Assembly: GCF_949628265.1 (NCBI RefSeq) | Contig: NC_088790.1 | Span: 8,746,545 to 8,810,544, forward strand | DNA length: 64,000 bases | Direction: 5' to 3' | DNA from: Cloeon dipterum | Taxonomy: Eukaryota > Arthropoda > Insecta > Ephemeroptera > Baetidae | Shown: one piece after another, positions 37,871-50,546 of the stretch | Position numbering within the stretch: the first letter of the stretch is position 1 | Layout of the letters: each line of letters starts with the position of its first letter | Notes under the pieces: model-generated | What the model was told of the DNA's origin: nothing | The model's input: only the letters and a program-made list of their open reading frames with translations | Database searches by the model: none | Position numbers and translations under genes: made by a program

Positions 37871-40800
37871 TATTTTTACATGTTGTATTTTTTAAACATT
37901 TAAAATTATATTTTATCATTATTATAATGAATGAGTTAAATTATATTGCTTTTTTGTGGGAAATAAATTGACAGCTCAGAAATTTCATAGCTATAGTAAA
38001 ATTATCTCCTGTGCCTAGATGACTCATTTGATGTGCACCGACACCGGATATTCAGGTTTCGGTGCTCGTAAAAACACTCTAGTCATCGCATAGCGCCGCG
38101 TCTCGCCATAGTTTTAACATAAAACGGTGTTTGTTAGCCGTGATTTTTCACTACCAAAGCAGTTTCGGGCGTGGGTAATCGGATCTGGCACAGGCAACGA
38201 GATCAATTTATCATAAAACGTCCGTGAACTGTCAAATTATGTATGTGACACGCTGCTTAACGAATTATACGCTCGGCTGCAGTTTGCTCGCTCCGGGCGC
38301 CGCAATCTCAATTTTTCCTCCAAACGGCATAATGCTGCGTGCTCACTCTCCCTGAGTGAGTGAAGAGGACGAAAAATCCACGCAAAGGGGCACTTTTCAT
38401 TCCCTCTCTCACAATCAGTCCAATGTCTGCCGCCCCGAAACTTTTGATCCCGCGAGGGTGGAAAAATCAGACCGACCCGCTCAGTCTGCTAGAATGTATG
38501 CGTATGGTTGAAGCAGAAGAAGCTGATTTGATGGCATCAAATCTGGCGCTGCCCCAAAAAACGGGCGGAGCAATAAAGTCGGACATTTTCCAAATGACAT
38601 TAATTGCAATATTGTTGAAATGACAAATTGCAACTGTCCAAAATCACGCATTTCGTCTTGTGTATCGAACGTTTGGCAGCAGACCCACGAGCAAAGAAAG
38701 AAATGTGCCTGTGAGCAGAGAAAAGTCGGCACCAAGGGTGGATGGCAGCAATCAGAAGTATCGAAGCGCGTAATATAAAATTCCATCACTTGCTTGGCAA
38801 CAATCACCCACTGCTCGCCGTGGGGGTTGCGTCGGTCAGGGGTGGGGGTGGGCACGGGCTTAATATCGCGCGAGCGGCACGCGAAAGTGGCCAATTTGGG
38901 ATTTTTCCTCCTCCGTACCTTGTCGTCTGCGTCTCGTCTCATTATATATCTTCGAAGGGGATGCAAAGGGGGTGCAACCCTCGCGACGCCCCGACACACA
39001 AACACGCTCTTTCCATATCGGAATGCTCGAATGCAAACAAACACCTTTGAAATATTCACGCTGCCTCCTTTAGAAAAAAGCACGCTTTTCACCGAATTGA
39101 AAGAGCAGGAGGTGCGGCTCTGGAATTTCGCACACGACCAACTTTTTCCTCACTCTCTTTTTCGCTGCGTGTAATTTTAATTGCAATTTTTCCGACGACT
39201 TCACCAAGCTCGAAATTTTCCAAGCTGTTAAAAGCGGGATGCGGAAGTTCTACGTTTAAAAGCAAAAAAGAAATATTATGCAATTGTTTTAAAGTAAGAA
39301 GACTCAAGGGAAGACAATGCAGTTCACTTTGCAAGCGGGGGAAATATTGCAGAGAGCTATGAACAAGCATGCACTCGCTTTAATTAATTTCCACCTGCGT
39401 CTTTTGATGTTGCCAGAGAAAGAGCTAGAGTTGCAACTCGAGACAATGGTAAAAAACGTCTTGAGAGGACTGGAGACGAGGGAGGCAACCCTATTTTTCT
39501 GCACTCCACACACATCTCAACCCTTAGAAATGTTCTGTCGCCGCGTATTGAATTACGACTCTTCGCTATTGACACAGTGAGAGGCAATTAATTTTTCAGC
39601 ACTCGATGGCATTTTTGGCCAAGGAACGGTCGTTGCTAGGCTACCAGGGGCGAGAAAGGTGGCAAGCGGGAGGAGCATTTCGGCACTTAATCTTGTCCAT
39701 ATTCACTCTCGCTTTCAATTTCCGTCGACTTTTCAAGGTTCGCCTGCTCCGAAAATGGAAATGTGGCGACGACGGGGCTAGGGGAGCCCTTTCAAAAATG
39801 ATGATTGGGGCGGGAATATGCGTATGCCAGACCCCCCGAGGACTCAAATAATATGAATGCTATATCAAATTAAATGTGAATGATGTGAATACAATTCATG
39901 AATACATCGAGTTACATAGACAAAATTATGTAATTTTAATCTCACAGCCACGTTTGATTAAAATAACGCAATTTGGAAAATATGCTTCCCACGTGAAATA
40001 GGTGTTCGAGAGTAATAATTAATATAAAATAGCCATTTCTCAGAAAATTGAAATTATTCAAATAATGACAGGCTTTGGCGTCGAGTTAATCTCTTCTCAC
40101 TTTCGCACCGAACCGTAATTAAGGCATTAATTGCCGCCGAGTGCAGTTGTAGCGATGCCCGTATTTGGCTTCGTCAGGTCTGGTGTTCGGAAAGGTGCTG
40201 TGGATGCATGGGAAAGTGCGCGCGTGGCGAAATCACGCGATGAATAATCGACGTGGAAAATTAATTGGAGCACACGCAGCGAATTATGCCAGCAAGAGAA
40301 AAGCTGACGCAACGAGCGAGTTAATACGCGTTGACACCACGCCACAACTTTTTATTATTTTTGATCGATCTCCCCGAGATTGAAACTTTGTCCAACAGTT
40401 CTAACGAGTTTTCTGTTCAGAAAAATTGTCGATTGAAGTTTGGAGAGTTGAACATTTTGCTGTAATCTCAAAATGAGCTTTCTTTGAAGGGGTCTGGATG
40501 TTTTTACACAAAATTCGGTATTTCCCAACTTAAACAGTTGATGAAAGAACATACACGTGAAACATGGTGGCCGCAGATGTAGTGTAAACGGTGCAAAACC
40601 TTGTGCAAATTTATCCCGAGCAAACAGCTCGTCGAAGGTCGATTCCGGCGTGAAGAATTGGAGCAAAAGGCGCTTTTTATTGTTCTGCTCTTTACGATGA
40701 TCCGACGCGGCACAAACAATATTTGACCGAGACGGAAAAGGACATTAAATAAATAGAGGCAGAAAACGGTAGCACGTGGCGCACGCTGCTAATTGTGCGC

Positions 40801-41815
40801 ACACGTGTCGCAGACAGACGAAAAAAAGTTATTGTATTTCGGCAGGCACTGTGTTCTTCCCCCTCGCTCTGGACCCCCGAATAAAAAATAGGTGGCAGCG
40901 TGCGTTGCCACGTTATTTTTTGGACAGCAAAATAAAAATAAACATTAGGTAATTTTGATGTGAAAAATGCTTGGATTTAAAAAAGTTATTCAATATTAAG
41001 ATTTATAAGTAGAAGTGCATTGGGAACACACCGCAATTATATTCTAGCACAAATAAGGTCCTTTTGAACTTTTGAACGGACAAAGGCCTCTCACGTGTCA
41101 TGCAGCGTTCTGGAGCTAATCATCTCGTCAGATTGGTTAATTAATCCTATGCCACGCGTGAGAAACGTCAGCGTAATTGAGATTTGTCGGCTGCTACATT
41201 TGCATTGTTCCACGCATCTAGCTATAAAGACCGGTTTCCCTGAAAAAGCGTGAGTTTAGCGATTGTCTCTGCTGATAAGAATCTTCTCAAGATTGCAATT
41301 TCACTTTCTTACGAAATAACTAACGCCGGATAATCTCTTCTTCTTTCGGCTTTGTCCGAGACAGAAACGCACGATTCGATTTGACAACGCAACCTTAACA
41401 TTGAGGGGGAAATTTACGAGATAGTCATGACTGAAATTACCGGCCAAGGCTGATCCGAAAAGAGCGCCTTTTAGTCAAATTTATGACGCCAATCTCGTCG
41501 TGATACTCCAACAACTATTTGATTTGCTTGCGGTTTCTCTCTCGCTGGCGAGAGTAGCCTTCGATCACAGAATAAAACACCATTATGCATGAAAATAACT
41601 TTCTACGCCGAGACGAACAACAATGCGTATTTTCCTCGATAATCGCCGCAATTAAGTTGAGCAAAATGAGGTCCGGTGCTGCTTAATTGTTGCGACCGCG
41701 ATCGATACGCGAGGCGAACACTCTCGGTGGTTATTTTTGCTACTCGGGGCGCCCATCAATCAATCCTTTCGACTTAGTTTGCAAATAAATGAGTTAGAGA
41801 GCAAAAAATTCTCAC
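37871..41815. other. Non-coding stretch, probably intron of Shank 5' UTR
   Basis: The longest ORF is 203 codons (39092-38481, minus), without recognisable content and with other frames also open, so I do not call it. The part near 38250-39100 is richer in GC and CpG than its surroundings and could be regulatory. Nothing else is supported. Confidence 0.4.
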
Positions 41816-41873
41816 CTTATTAAAAGTCGGTTAACAACGAAACGTGCGGCTCAGTGTAAGCCCGGTCCGCATT
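41816..41873 (-). other. Candidate non-coding 5' exon of Shank
   Basis: On the minus strand a good acceptor (TATGTTTCAG) and a good donor (ATAAG/GTGAGAAT) enclose 58 nt. It contains a 13-codon uORF (41872-41831). Splicing to the acceptor at 37005 would place it in the Shank 5' UTR. This rests on splice-signal quality and position only. Confidence 0.33.
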
Positions 41874-44800
41874 CTGAAACATACGAAATAAAAATCATAT
41901 TATAATGAATCCATAAATTGAGGTTACTGTGTGTTTGAAACAAATTTTTCAACATATTTGAGAAATCATGAACTCTCCCATGGACATGTTGTTCCGATGA
42001 CCCGGAAAATCCTTTTGACAAGTCATTCTGTGTATAATTAGCAAAAACGGCGATAAACACTGTGATTTGGCGCCGAATGCTGAGCTCCGTTAGATTAATT
42101 ATCGCTTTGGTGTGTTCACTGGAGTGCAAAATGTCAAAAAGAACGCGATGCGTGACTCCTTGTAGAAGGAAAAACAAATTTCGTGCTGAATTACAGTTGC
42201 GGTTGATTCCAAGCGAGGAATGTTATCTCCGCGCATTCCCCGACGCATTTCCCAGATTTTCGGCTCCGCAGTCATTGAGTGGGTGTCGCAATTCGGGACG
42301 AGAGTGAAAAATGCCGCGCCGCTCGTTAAATAAGCATTAAAAACGCGTCTCCGCTATTTTTCGTCACCGCCACGCGCACAAAAGGAATAAACAAAATTGG
42401 AGAGAGGCGTTCATTGTTTCCGAAACAGATTAAAAGCACTTTCACCACGAAAACCTCGAGAATTTCGACGAGTTCACGCCGATGAATCGATCAAGAGAGC
42501 AAATTTGCATTTTCCGGCCGTTGCTTGCCAATGTTTTCGCCGGAAATTGCGCTCAAATTGAGAGCCACGCGCCGTTTTCCGCCTCCGTTGCAATTTTTCC
42601 CTTGACGCCTCAATCAGCCAAATGTCAGGCGATCAAGATTTGTGGACATGCCGACGTCAAAAGGCTTTCCAAAATATTGATGGATGGTTAAGAAAATCAC
42701 CATTTAGAATTGCAGGTGCGGCCAAAACTTTACAACATTAAAAAAGTCAATTTTTGGGGAACCAAGGACAGAAAATACAAATCTGAATTTTAACCTTAGT
42801 AAATTAATTGAATGTCACTTTCGTCCAACTTTGAAAATTCCCCTCATATCTCCATAAAAAATATTATTGCGAGGCATTGCAATTTCGCAAAAATGTAGAG
42901 CAGTAGCTTGACTTTATCTCGGACCTATTCACGTCACAACACGCTGGAAAATGTCGGTCTGCCTCGCGTTTTTATGTATGTTTATCCCACTTCTCGTTGC
43001 TGCTGCTTTTGCAAAACACGGCATTTTTTTCTTTGTTCGTCGTCGACGGTTCTTAATGTGATGACGAGTGAGCGAGCGCTGCAAAAGCCAGCCGGCGACA
43101 TTTTTGCGAGAAATGTCATACGCTTCTTGTTTGTTACCTTTTTTATTCTAATTAAAATTCCGCATTAAAATTCACGTCCAATTAACACACGGCAAACAGC
43201 AACACGGCATCGTCAGCACGTGCTATTCAAATTTTCGGCGGTGCATTTGGAAACAGCGTCTGTCGTCTGCGGTTTTTGTGCAGGCGGAACGTGCCGGAGA
43301 GTGAGAAGCAAAAATCGATACTCCCCGCCCGACCCAACACACGACGGCGACTTTTGTGTGCATTTTCGCATTTCTCCTTCTCTCATACGTGTGCAGCAGC
43401 GGCAAATCATATATAACGCCCTCATTATTCCGAGTTTAATTCGATTAATTTTCAACCTTGTGGGAAATTGTTTTTTAAATTTAACAGGCTTTGAGTTGAA
43501 GGATAATTGACAGGCTTATACACTTAAATTGAACACATAATGCATATTATAGCATGTATGAAGACAAACCATAGCTTTGTGTGTTAACTAATTAAAAATG
43601 TTGTATAGCACATCTCTGCCTTTCGGCTCGACAAAAACAGCGGAATACACTTATTAAAAATTTATGACATCATCTCAAAATATTATCGTACCAGAAACTT
43701 TTCTAATCTGGTTTTCTTGAGCTTTAAACGTCAGGAGAAAACTGACAACTCAATATGCACAGTTTTAGAATAAAAACCACGAGAACAATTTAATTATGCG
43801 TCCAACAAAATCTATCTGGAGGATATAGATCCAAACAATACTCTAATAACACACGTAATTGAATCATTTAAAAGGAAAGTTTGTAAAATTTAAAAAAAAT
43901 GTTGGTACGTAAGTAACAGGTTGATTTTTGCTCTTAAAGAGGCTGAGTTGGTCTAGAAAAACAACTGGAATTCAAAAGCACCGTCCATGATTTATGAACA
44001 ATAGACTAGGTAACAAAATAATAAACTTCAGTGCATTTGTAAAGTAGCTTAAATCACCTTTGGCCTAAATTAGAAGTTCGTTTGACCGCTAATACCTTAT
44101 CTGCTCATCAAATATTCTTTAACAGACTCACCACTCGGCTCCAAACTTCCTAAACATTCAACCTCAACAAGCAAACCCTTCTCCCGGCGTTAGTTCGTTT
44201 ACATATTTGGCCAATCAACCCTTCCATTTTCGCAGGTGAACTAACAAGGAGCTTATCTTGACTGAAATTTAAATTTAGGCGGCGTGCTGGCCGGCCGGCC
44301 CCTTTGGAACAATGAATAATAAAGGCGCGCATTATGTCACCAAAAGAAATACCGAAGCAAAGATAACGAGCAGCGCATGCAGAGTGCAGATGAGCCAGCT
44401 GAGCTCATTTTTCATTCGGTGCGGCGCAAGCTTTATTGTATTGAATTCACGATTTGCAGGGAGATGCAGCCCGAATGGCTAATCATTCAGCCTCGAAACT
44501 GGAACAAACACCTATCTCTACTCTTTCCTGCTATTTGCATTCCTTGAAATAAAGTAAAAGAACAAGACAAACCGATCGTGCGTTTGTAATTGAAAATAAT
44601 TGGACCGGCGTTGCAACTAGCTGCTCGTTGTTTGTTTTGCAACTTGACTGCTGCGGGCCGTGCTCCAATTGAAACTCATGGCTCTAGGATTTATGGCTGC
44701 AAAATTTGACTGATATTATAGCAATTGCGTAACAGCAGGTTCGCATTCCTCACAATTACAGTTTTGAGACCTCAGCCATTATTTTAGGGAAGTTATATGT

Positions 44801-45333
44801 GCGCAAATTTTTAGCCTTTTTAATCGATGTGTGGACTGGTTAAAAATTTGGTTTCTTAAATTTTAAAGAGTAGTCCTTTCTGAAGTGGACGGTTTTCCCG
44901 TTCTTAAAATATGACAGAACCATTTTAAATTGCGTAGAATGGAAAAATCTAGGTTATCATGTAATTTTTACTGTCGTAATCGTCAGTGAGAAAATCACCT
45001 GACGGAAAATTCTGCAGCGTGACCGGTGGATAATTTTAAAATGTAAGGTTTGTCCTGATTTCATTCTGTTTCGTTTGTAAAAATAAAGAACGACCTAAAA
45101 TTTTGAAACGAACAAAATTATTTACAAATTTTAATGGCCGGCATTTTTATTTAACATGCACATCCACAAATGCGTTCCCTTAGTATTCAACGAATTCAAT
45201 ATAGTCAGCTATAAATCGGAACCCGCATGAGGCGCACGGATTCACACGTCCTAGACGGCTATAACGGTGCCGCGACGACAAATAAATTGTGCTTAAAACG
45301 CCATTTACCCACTTATTAGAGAGAAATACTCAC
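41874..45333. other. Non-coding stretch, no gene seen
   Basis: Only short unrelated ORFs are present. If the flanking candidate exons are real, this is a Shank intron. Confidence 0.4.
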
Positions 45334-45404
45334 GGTTTGAGAGAAGAAGCAGAAGATTAGAATATTGAAATCGGTGTCACTCGAGCGATAGCGACTCGCC
45401 GACT
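45334..45404 (-). other. Candidate first exon and start site of Shank
   Basis: On the minus strand TCAGTC (plus GACTGA, 45401-45406) matches the arthropod initiator consensus TCAKTY. About 70 nt downstream is a strong GTGAGTAT donor (exon end 45334). The sequence 28-32 nt after the presumed start (ACACC) matches four of five positions of the downstream promoter element. No TATA box is seen, as expected for such promoters. The link to Shank is an inference from strand and position. Confidence 0.33.
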
Positions 45405-46617
45405 GACTCTACGCACACACACGAGCATAATCCCTGCGCTTTTCGGAATGAAAGAGGCCGCGGCGTCGCCAAGGTTCGTCCCTCTTATCAATCGTCGTCG
45501 CCGTTTTGTTTATCTCGGTGTGCTGCCGGTGACGGTGCTAGCGCGGTGAATAATAAACTCGCAATGCCGCCGACGTCGTGCCACTGCCATAATCCACCGG
45601 CTTTTCCTACAAAACGCACTGCTGATAATGCTGCTATTATTTCCCTGAGCCGGCCAAGGTCGCCCCCTTATTAATTAATTGCACGCCGGCGAAATGATTT
45701 TACGCGCTCCTTTGTCCTCCCCCAACAATGGTGTCTAGAACGGCTTCAAAACCAAAGCTTTAAGTTCGATTCGTCATGATATTTTCACGCATGAAGGAAA
45801 AATGTTTTTCTGTATCATTGAAGAGGAATTTAAGAAATTGTCTCGTCTATCTCAGCATTTGCAAGCATTGTCCTCGTTCAAACTTATTTATTGATAATTA
45901 GCATTTTGGCAAGCATACGCATATGGCTTGCGAGCGTGTGTCCGTCAGCAAAAATGGCTCTCTACTGATTTTAGAGTGCAGAAATACTCTGTTCATTGTT
46001 AACCTGAAGTTTTAAATATTTAAAAATTATAAAATGCAATTTTAGCAGCAGAGCAACAAAATTAATGTCGTTAAAATTAGGACACATTAAATTAATTAGG
46101 AAAACTGATTACACTTTAAATGGAAACCCGAAATATTTTGCACTTGAGAATCTTGACTTGATTGAAAAACGATGCAAACATTTTGATTATTCAAATAGAA
46201 GCAGTTGAAAAAGCAGGTTGACGTACGCTTTCATCAACATGGTAGGTAAATTAAAGAGGGGAAATATTTCAGTGGACCTAAACGCGTAGGACAAGTGTCT
46301 CTAATTTAATTCCCTGATGAGCTAATTAATTTAGATCTCGTCAAACATTCCGCGAGCAAACACAGCCATCAATAAAATTCTCGTCTCCAATTAACAGGGG
46401 AATGCAGCAGCTGCTGCTGCTGAAGCTGCTATTGTTTAAATCGAAATTTCGCGAAAAAAAATGTTGTTGTCAAATGCGACGTAAGAAAAGGAAGCACAAA
46501 CACTGCACACACCAAGTTTGGGTTTGTTGTTGCAAGAAAATCAATACGCGCGGGCGTCCTGCACAGATTTTGCCCGTCCCGGCCGTGCTTTCCATCTCAA
46601 ACTCTGGATGAAAAAAG
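45405..46617. other. Non-coding stretch, no gene seen
   Basis: The part next to 45405 is GC-rich with CGCCGTCGTC-like repeats, in keeping with a promoter region. Later parts are AT-rich. A CAGCTGCTGCTGCTG run at about 46407 is a short triplet repeat. Confidence 0.4.
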
Positions 46618-47060
46618 AACTCAGGGCGACTGGTCCTGAGGGAATGTGTAGAAAATTCGGGCGGCTTTTAATTCGGACGAGGAGCGGCGCCTAGTAGGCC
46701 CCGGAACGGTGGCGAGAGGGGCGGTTTCGGGTTCGTTAGCTGCACTGACCTGGCGTGGCTGGTGAGGGTGCAGGGCGTGCGAGAAAGGGTGCGACCTGGC
46801 GAGTGGCAATCGACCCTGGGACTCGGTGCAGGAGACGCGGCAAGATGTCTGAGCAGCAGAGAGAGCTACACGACTGGATGCTGTATTGATCGCGCCGCCG
46901 ACCCACCCTTGCTCGGCGCCTGCTCGCACCCCTCGGCCGCCCCTCCGCCGCCGCCGCCCCCAGTTGCAAACTGCAAGCACGCCGCCCGCCCGACGTGCAC
47001 ATTCGAAAGACAGTCAGCCGGCCGGCCGTCTGCAATTCTGTGCGCCCCGCTGCATCTGAT
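46618..47060. promoter_or_regulatory. GC-rich, CpG-rich patch, possible alternative promoter
   Basis: This is the most GC-rich patch of the upstream region, with CCGCCGCCGCCCCC near 46945. On the minus strand CGCCAG/GTCAGTGC near 46750 would make a good splice donor, so an alternative first exon of Shank is possible. Overlapping ORFs in several frames are what GC-rich DNA gives by chance. Confidence 0.3.
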
Positions 47061-50000
47061 ACGACGCTGCACGGCGATTTTATTTTGCACTACAACAGAC
47101 CGACTGACATCGATTTTACTTGAGGAACACTCTGGTTTTTATTCAGTGCATCTCATAATTTATCTCACTGTTTGAGTAGTTCAATAGCAGTCAAAACAGC
47201 GTTTTTCTTTTCATAAACACAAACAATTGAAATACCAGCAGATCATTCAATTCTTACGGGAAAATCCAATTTAACATTTTAACACAACAACACGTGGCTT
47301 ATTTTGGCTCATTTTGTCTGCAGATATTTTTCTTTAATAAATATATCTTTTTAGACATTGCGCATTATTCTGTCATTAATTTTTCTCAATCAAATTGGAC
47401 AGTAAAACAAACACTCAATAATTAGCATAACAAAACCACCAATCTATTTCTTTATCTTTCAATTATATTTTTGTAATCTTGATGAAATAACTAACCACTT
47501 TCACTCAGAATTGGTGACTGAACGGAATAGAATTCCCACCTTATCCTGCATAGTTAAAAGAGAGTGCTAAGGGTCGGCGACAAAGGGATGCTGCCAATTC
47601 GATATTCCGCTTGGCGTAGTTTTGCGCCGAAAAACGGCTCACACCCTCATTATGCTGGCTCCAAAATTAATAAAGCCCGCTCTTATCCACCTCAGCGGAT
47701 CGCTTCCGCACGGAGGAGCATATTAAGTTAGCGGAGTTTTGCATTCAAATGAGCAAGGTAAATAAATAAATAAATCAGCCACGCGGGGGAGAGTGGAAAA
47801 ATCGACGAGGGTGCAGTGCAATGCACCCCTTTGCGGTCTCCAACCCCTATCAAATGGTAGCCGTGCAACTTTAATGCGGCCGTGTCAGCAATAAAAAGAA
47901 GGGTTGCCTGCACTTTCGCACTTTGGCACATCGCAGACAGACACACGCAGGGGGCGCAAAGAGCCACTTCTTCCCATCGATTTGTCCTCTGGCTTCTGCA
48001 CGCCGCATTATCATTAGCTGAAATTTCATATTCGTGGCAGCAAAATAAAAAAATAAAATAAGCAAATTGATTTAGGAAAATAATAAGCCAATAGATCAGT
48101 GCAAAATAATTTTTTTGCGGCCTCAGACAAAGTCAGTTAAAAGCCGTTAAAAAGGCTGTGTGTTTTTCAAAACAATTTAAACTTAATTGCACAGTACGTT
48201 TTAACCATTGCAATCAAAATCAATGAAATGTTATCAACAATTTCGATTTTTTACAACAATATCAGCCGCCATATTACCACCCCCTATGCGCAGCCTGAAC
48301 GAAATGTAGATGGAACTGACTGGCCATGAATATGAATTTATTTCTCTTGCCTGCGCCTCGTTGTAATACCAGCAGATCGTTCAATTCTAGTGCGAGAAAA
48401 TCCAATTTCGCCACGCTGAAGGCACGCGCATATTCATACAATAGCAAGTAGTCGTCGCCGCGGGAAAAGAAAGGATGGAAAAAAAGAGTCACTTGATTTG
48501 TGCGCGAGTGAAAAGTCGTTTGATTACACAACGCAAACATGCATGCACTTGATACTTGAGCTTATAAGGACAACGCAGGCGAGAGTCGACGCCCCGCAGC
48601 ACACGAGCCTCGTCGGAGACAAAAGGTCACTCGCATCTCCTGCCTTCGCCGCGCGCGATAACAGCAACGTTTATATACGTTTGCCTCAAGACCGCGGGAG
48701 GAGTAAACATACAATTCGCGTGCGATTCCAATTATTCGTGCAGATTCTAATTTATTGATAATTTCGCTACGCGTGTTTTGCGCTTTATTGAGTCGTGCCG
48801 CCCCGATCGACCTGATCGATCATTGTGCTGACGCTGCACACCACAAACGAGAAATCTGTTGGTTTTGAGAAGCGCAACAAGATCAACAATTTTCTTTGTC
48901 TGGAAAAAGAGAAATTGGCGTTTCTAGTGATTGCTTCGCAGTAAAAGGCATTCCATTGTTATGTTCATTAGATCTGGGAGGTGTGAAACAAAATAAATTT
49001 TAATCAACGAGTTTTTTGATTTAGGGTTTGTACATCATAACAAGCTTTTCAAAAAATCAAAACTGAATGCAAAATCAGGCAATTACTGGAGGGAAACTCC
49101 ATTCTTTCATTTTCCTAAGCACAGCAAGCTAAAAATTGAAATTTGCGTACTTAAAAGTAATGGTTTGTTGATTGTGGCCATTAGTAATACGCAAAATTAT
49201 CTTCTATCAAAAATATATTTCCTTTAAAAACCTTATATTTTAGGCTATTATGAGAAACGTGACGAACTAAAATTCATAAAATCTAAGTTAACCGTAATCT
49301 AGAGTTTATTGCTCTGCGCCGATAATCTTGAGCGATTGCGGCAAAAGCGTCGAATTTGACGATTCGCCGCCAATAAAACGATCGCTGGGCAATAAGGAAA
49401 AATTGCTCCCCTTTGTGCACACACGCATTCCTGCGCCTATTAAATCACGTACGGCGCGCGCGAGAGGAAACAATGGCGATTATTGGCGCAAAACGGTACA
49501 AACGGCCGGGGCAATAAAGCAAGCAGAGAAAGAAAGAAAATCGCCCGGAGCCGCGGACTGAAATCAAGAGTGCTCCCGAGCCTAGAGAGCGAACAGAAAA
49601 CACTTTTATAATGGCTAGGACTCTCGCGGCGCGCGGCGGTCACCGACCCGCTTTTCGATTCGGCTTTTCTTTCGTCTCCTTTCAATAATCAGGCATCGAT
49701 TTTGAATAATCTAATTAACTGATAAACTCATCCGATTTCGCTAAGAGTCACGCCAACTTGCATTTCCTCCTAGCTCATTTATTATGAAGGATGAGCAAAC
49801 TCAATGAGAAAAAGTTAAGAATGTTAAATACTGCATAACTCGCTCTATCTGCATCAACAAATTTACAGGCCCACAACAATCCATTTTTAAAGCTGATTGA
49901 ATACATTTTTCAAACACCCAATATGTAGTTTTTTTTTACTATATTGTTTATTAAAAAAATCAAGCTCATATCTTATTTCATTTAAAAAAAATTATAAGCA

Positions 50001-50493
50001 TTTGAAAGAAATTATAAATTTGCACGTTGATGGAAATGCCAGAGTGCTTGCTGCCCTCATGCATTATTCATGTGGACGTTGGCTGTGCAAATATGATGTG
50101 GTTTGCTCCAGCAACACAGATCTCGAATGAGATGAGAAGTGCATTTTGGGGTCTTTCTCCGAGGGAAGGTCAAAAGGAGCACTCAACTTAAACATTTTTA
50201 TTTTTCAAAACAGTAATGTTCTCTGCAACTAACATGATGTAAAACAAATATGCACGTTATTATATTTTTTAAGGAAGATTTTGACCTGACCAAATACTTT
50301 TTGGCAGGTACCCTCTAAACTGCAAAAGGGTGCGGACCAAAAAGCCATCATCTTCTTACAATTAGTCCCGACCCAAAAAGATGAAAATTGAAAATCCAAA
50401 ATCTATTCGGGAAAAAATACGCAAAATACTGTTCTGTTTTGAAAAAGCACCTTGGAATCCGTAGAAATCGACTGGAATTGTTCTTGCGGTTGC
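47061..50493. other. Non-coding stretch, no gene seen
   Basis: AT-rich with short unrelated ORFs. An (AATA)n run lies at about 47759-47776. No RNA gene or repeat family is recognised. Confidence 0.4.
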
Positions 50494-50546
50494 GACAGTG
50501 GCGCCTCTAGCGGAGCGCTTTACTGGTCAACAGAGGCGCCACTGTC
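50494..50546. repeat. Perfect 15-bp inverted repeat around GGCGCC
   Basis: GACAGTGGCGCCTCT (50494-50508) is followed after 23 nt by its exact reverse complement AGAGGCGCCACTGTC (50532-50546). The arms carry GGCGCC and the neighbouring CTAGCGG, which together resemble, with one base missing, the CTCF core (CCGCTAGAGGGCGCC type). It may be a pair of inverted protein-binding sites, or the end of a small inverted-repeat element. Confidence 0.8.

Noticed and set aside
38481-39092. A 203-codon minus-strand ORF
   Set aside because: Overlapping plus-strand frames are equally open, there is no domain pattern, and the sequence content is mixed. It is probably chance in a GC-richer stretch.
46736-47175. 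Overlapping ORFs of 99-137 codons on both strands
   Set aside because: Several frames are open because of GC-rich composition. The proline run comes from CCG repeats. No conserved pattern is seen.
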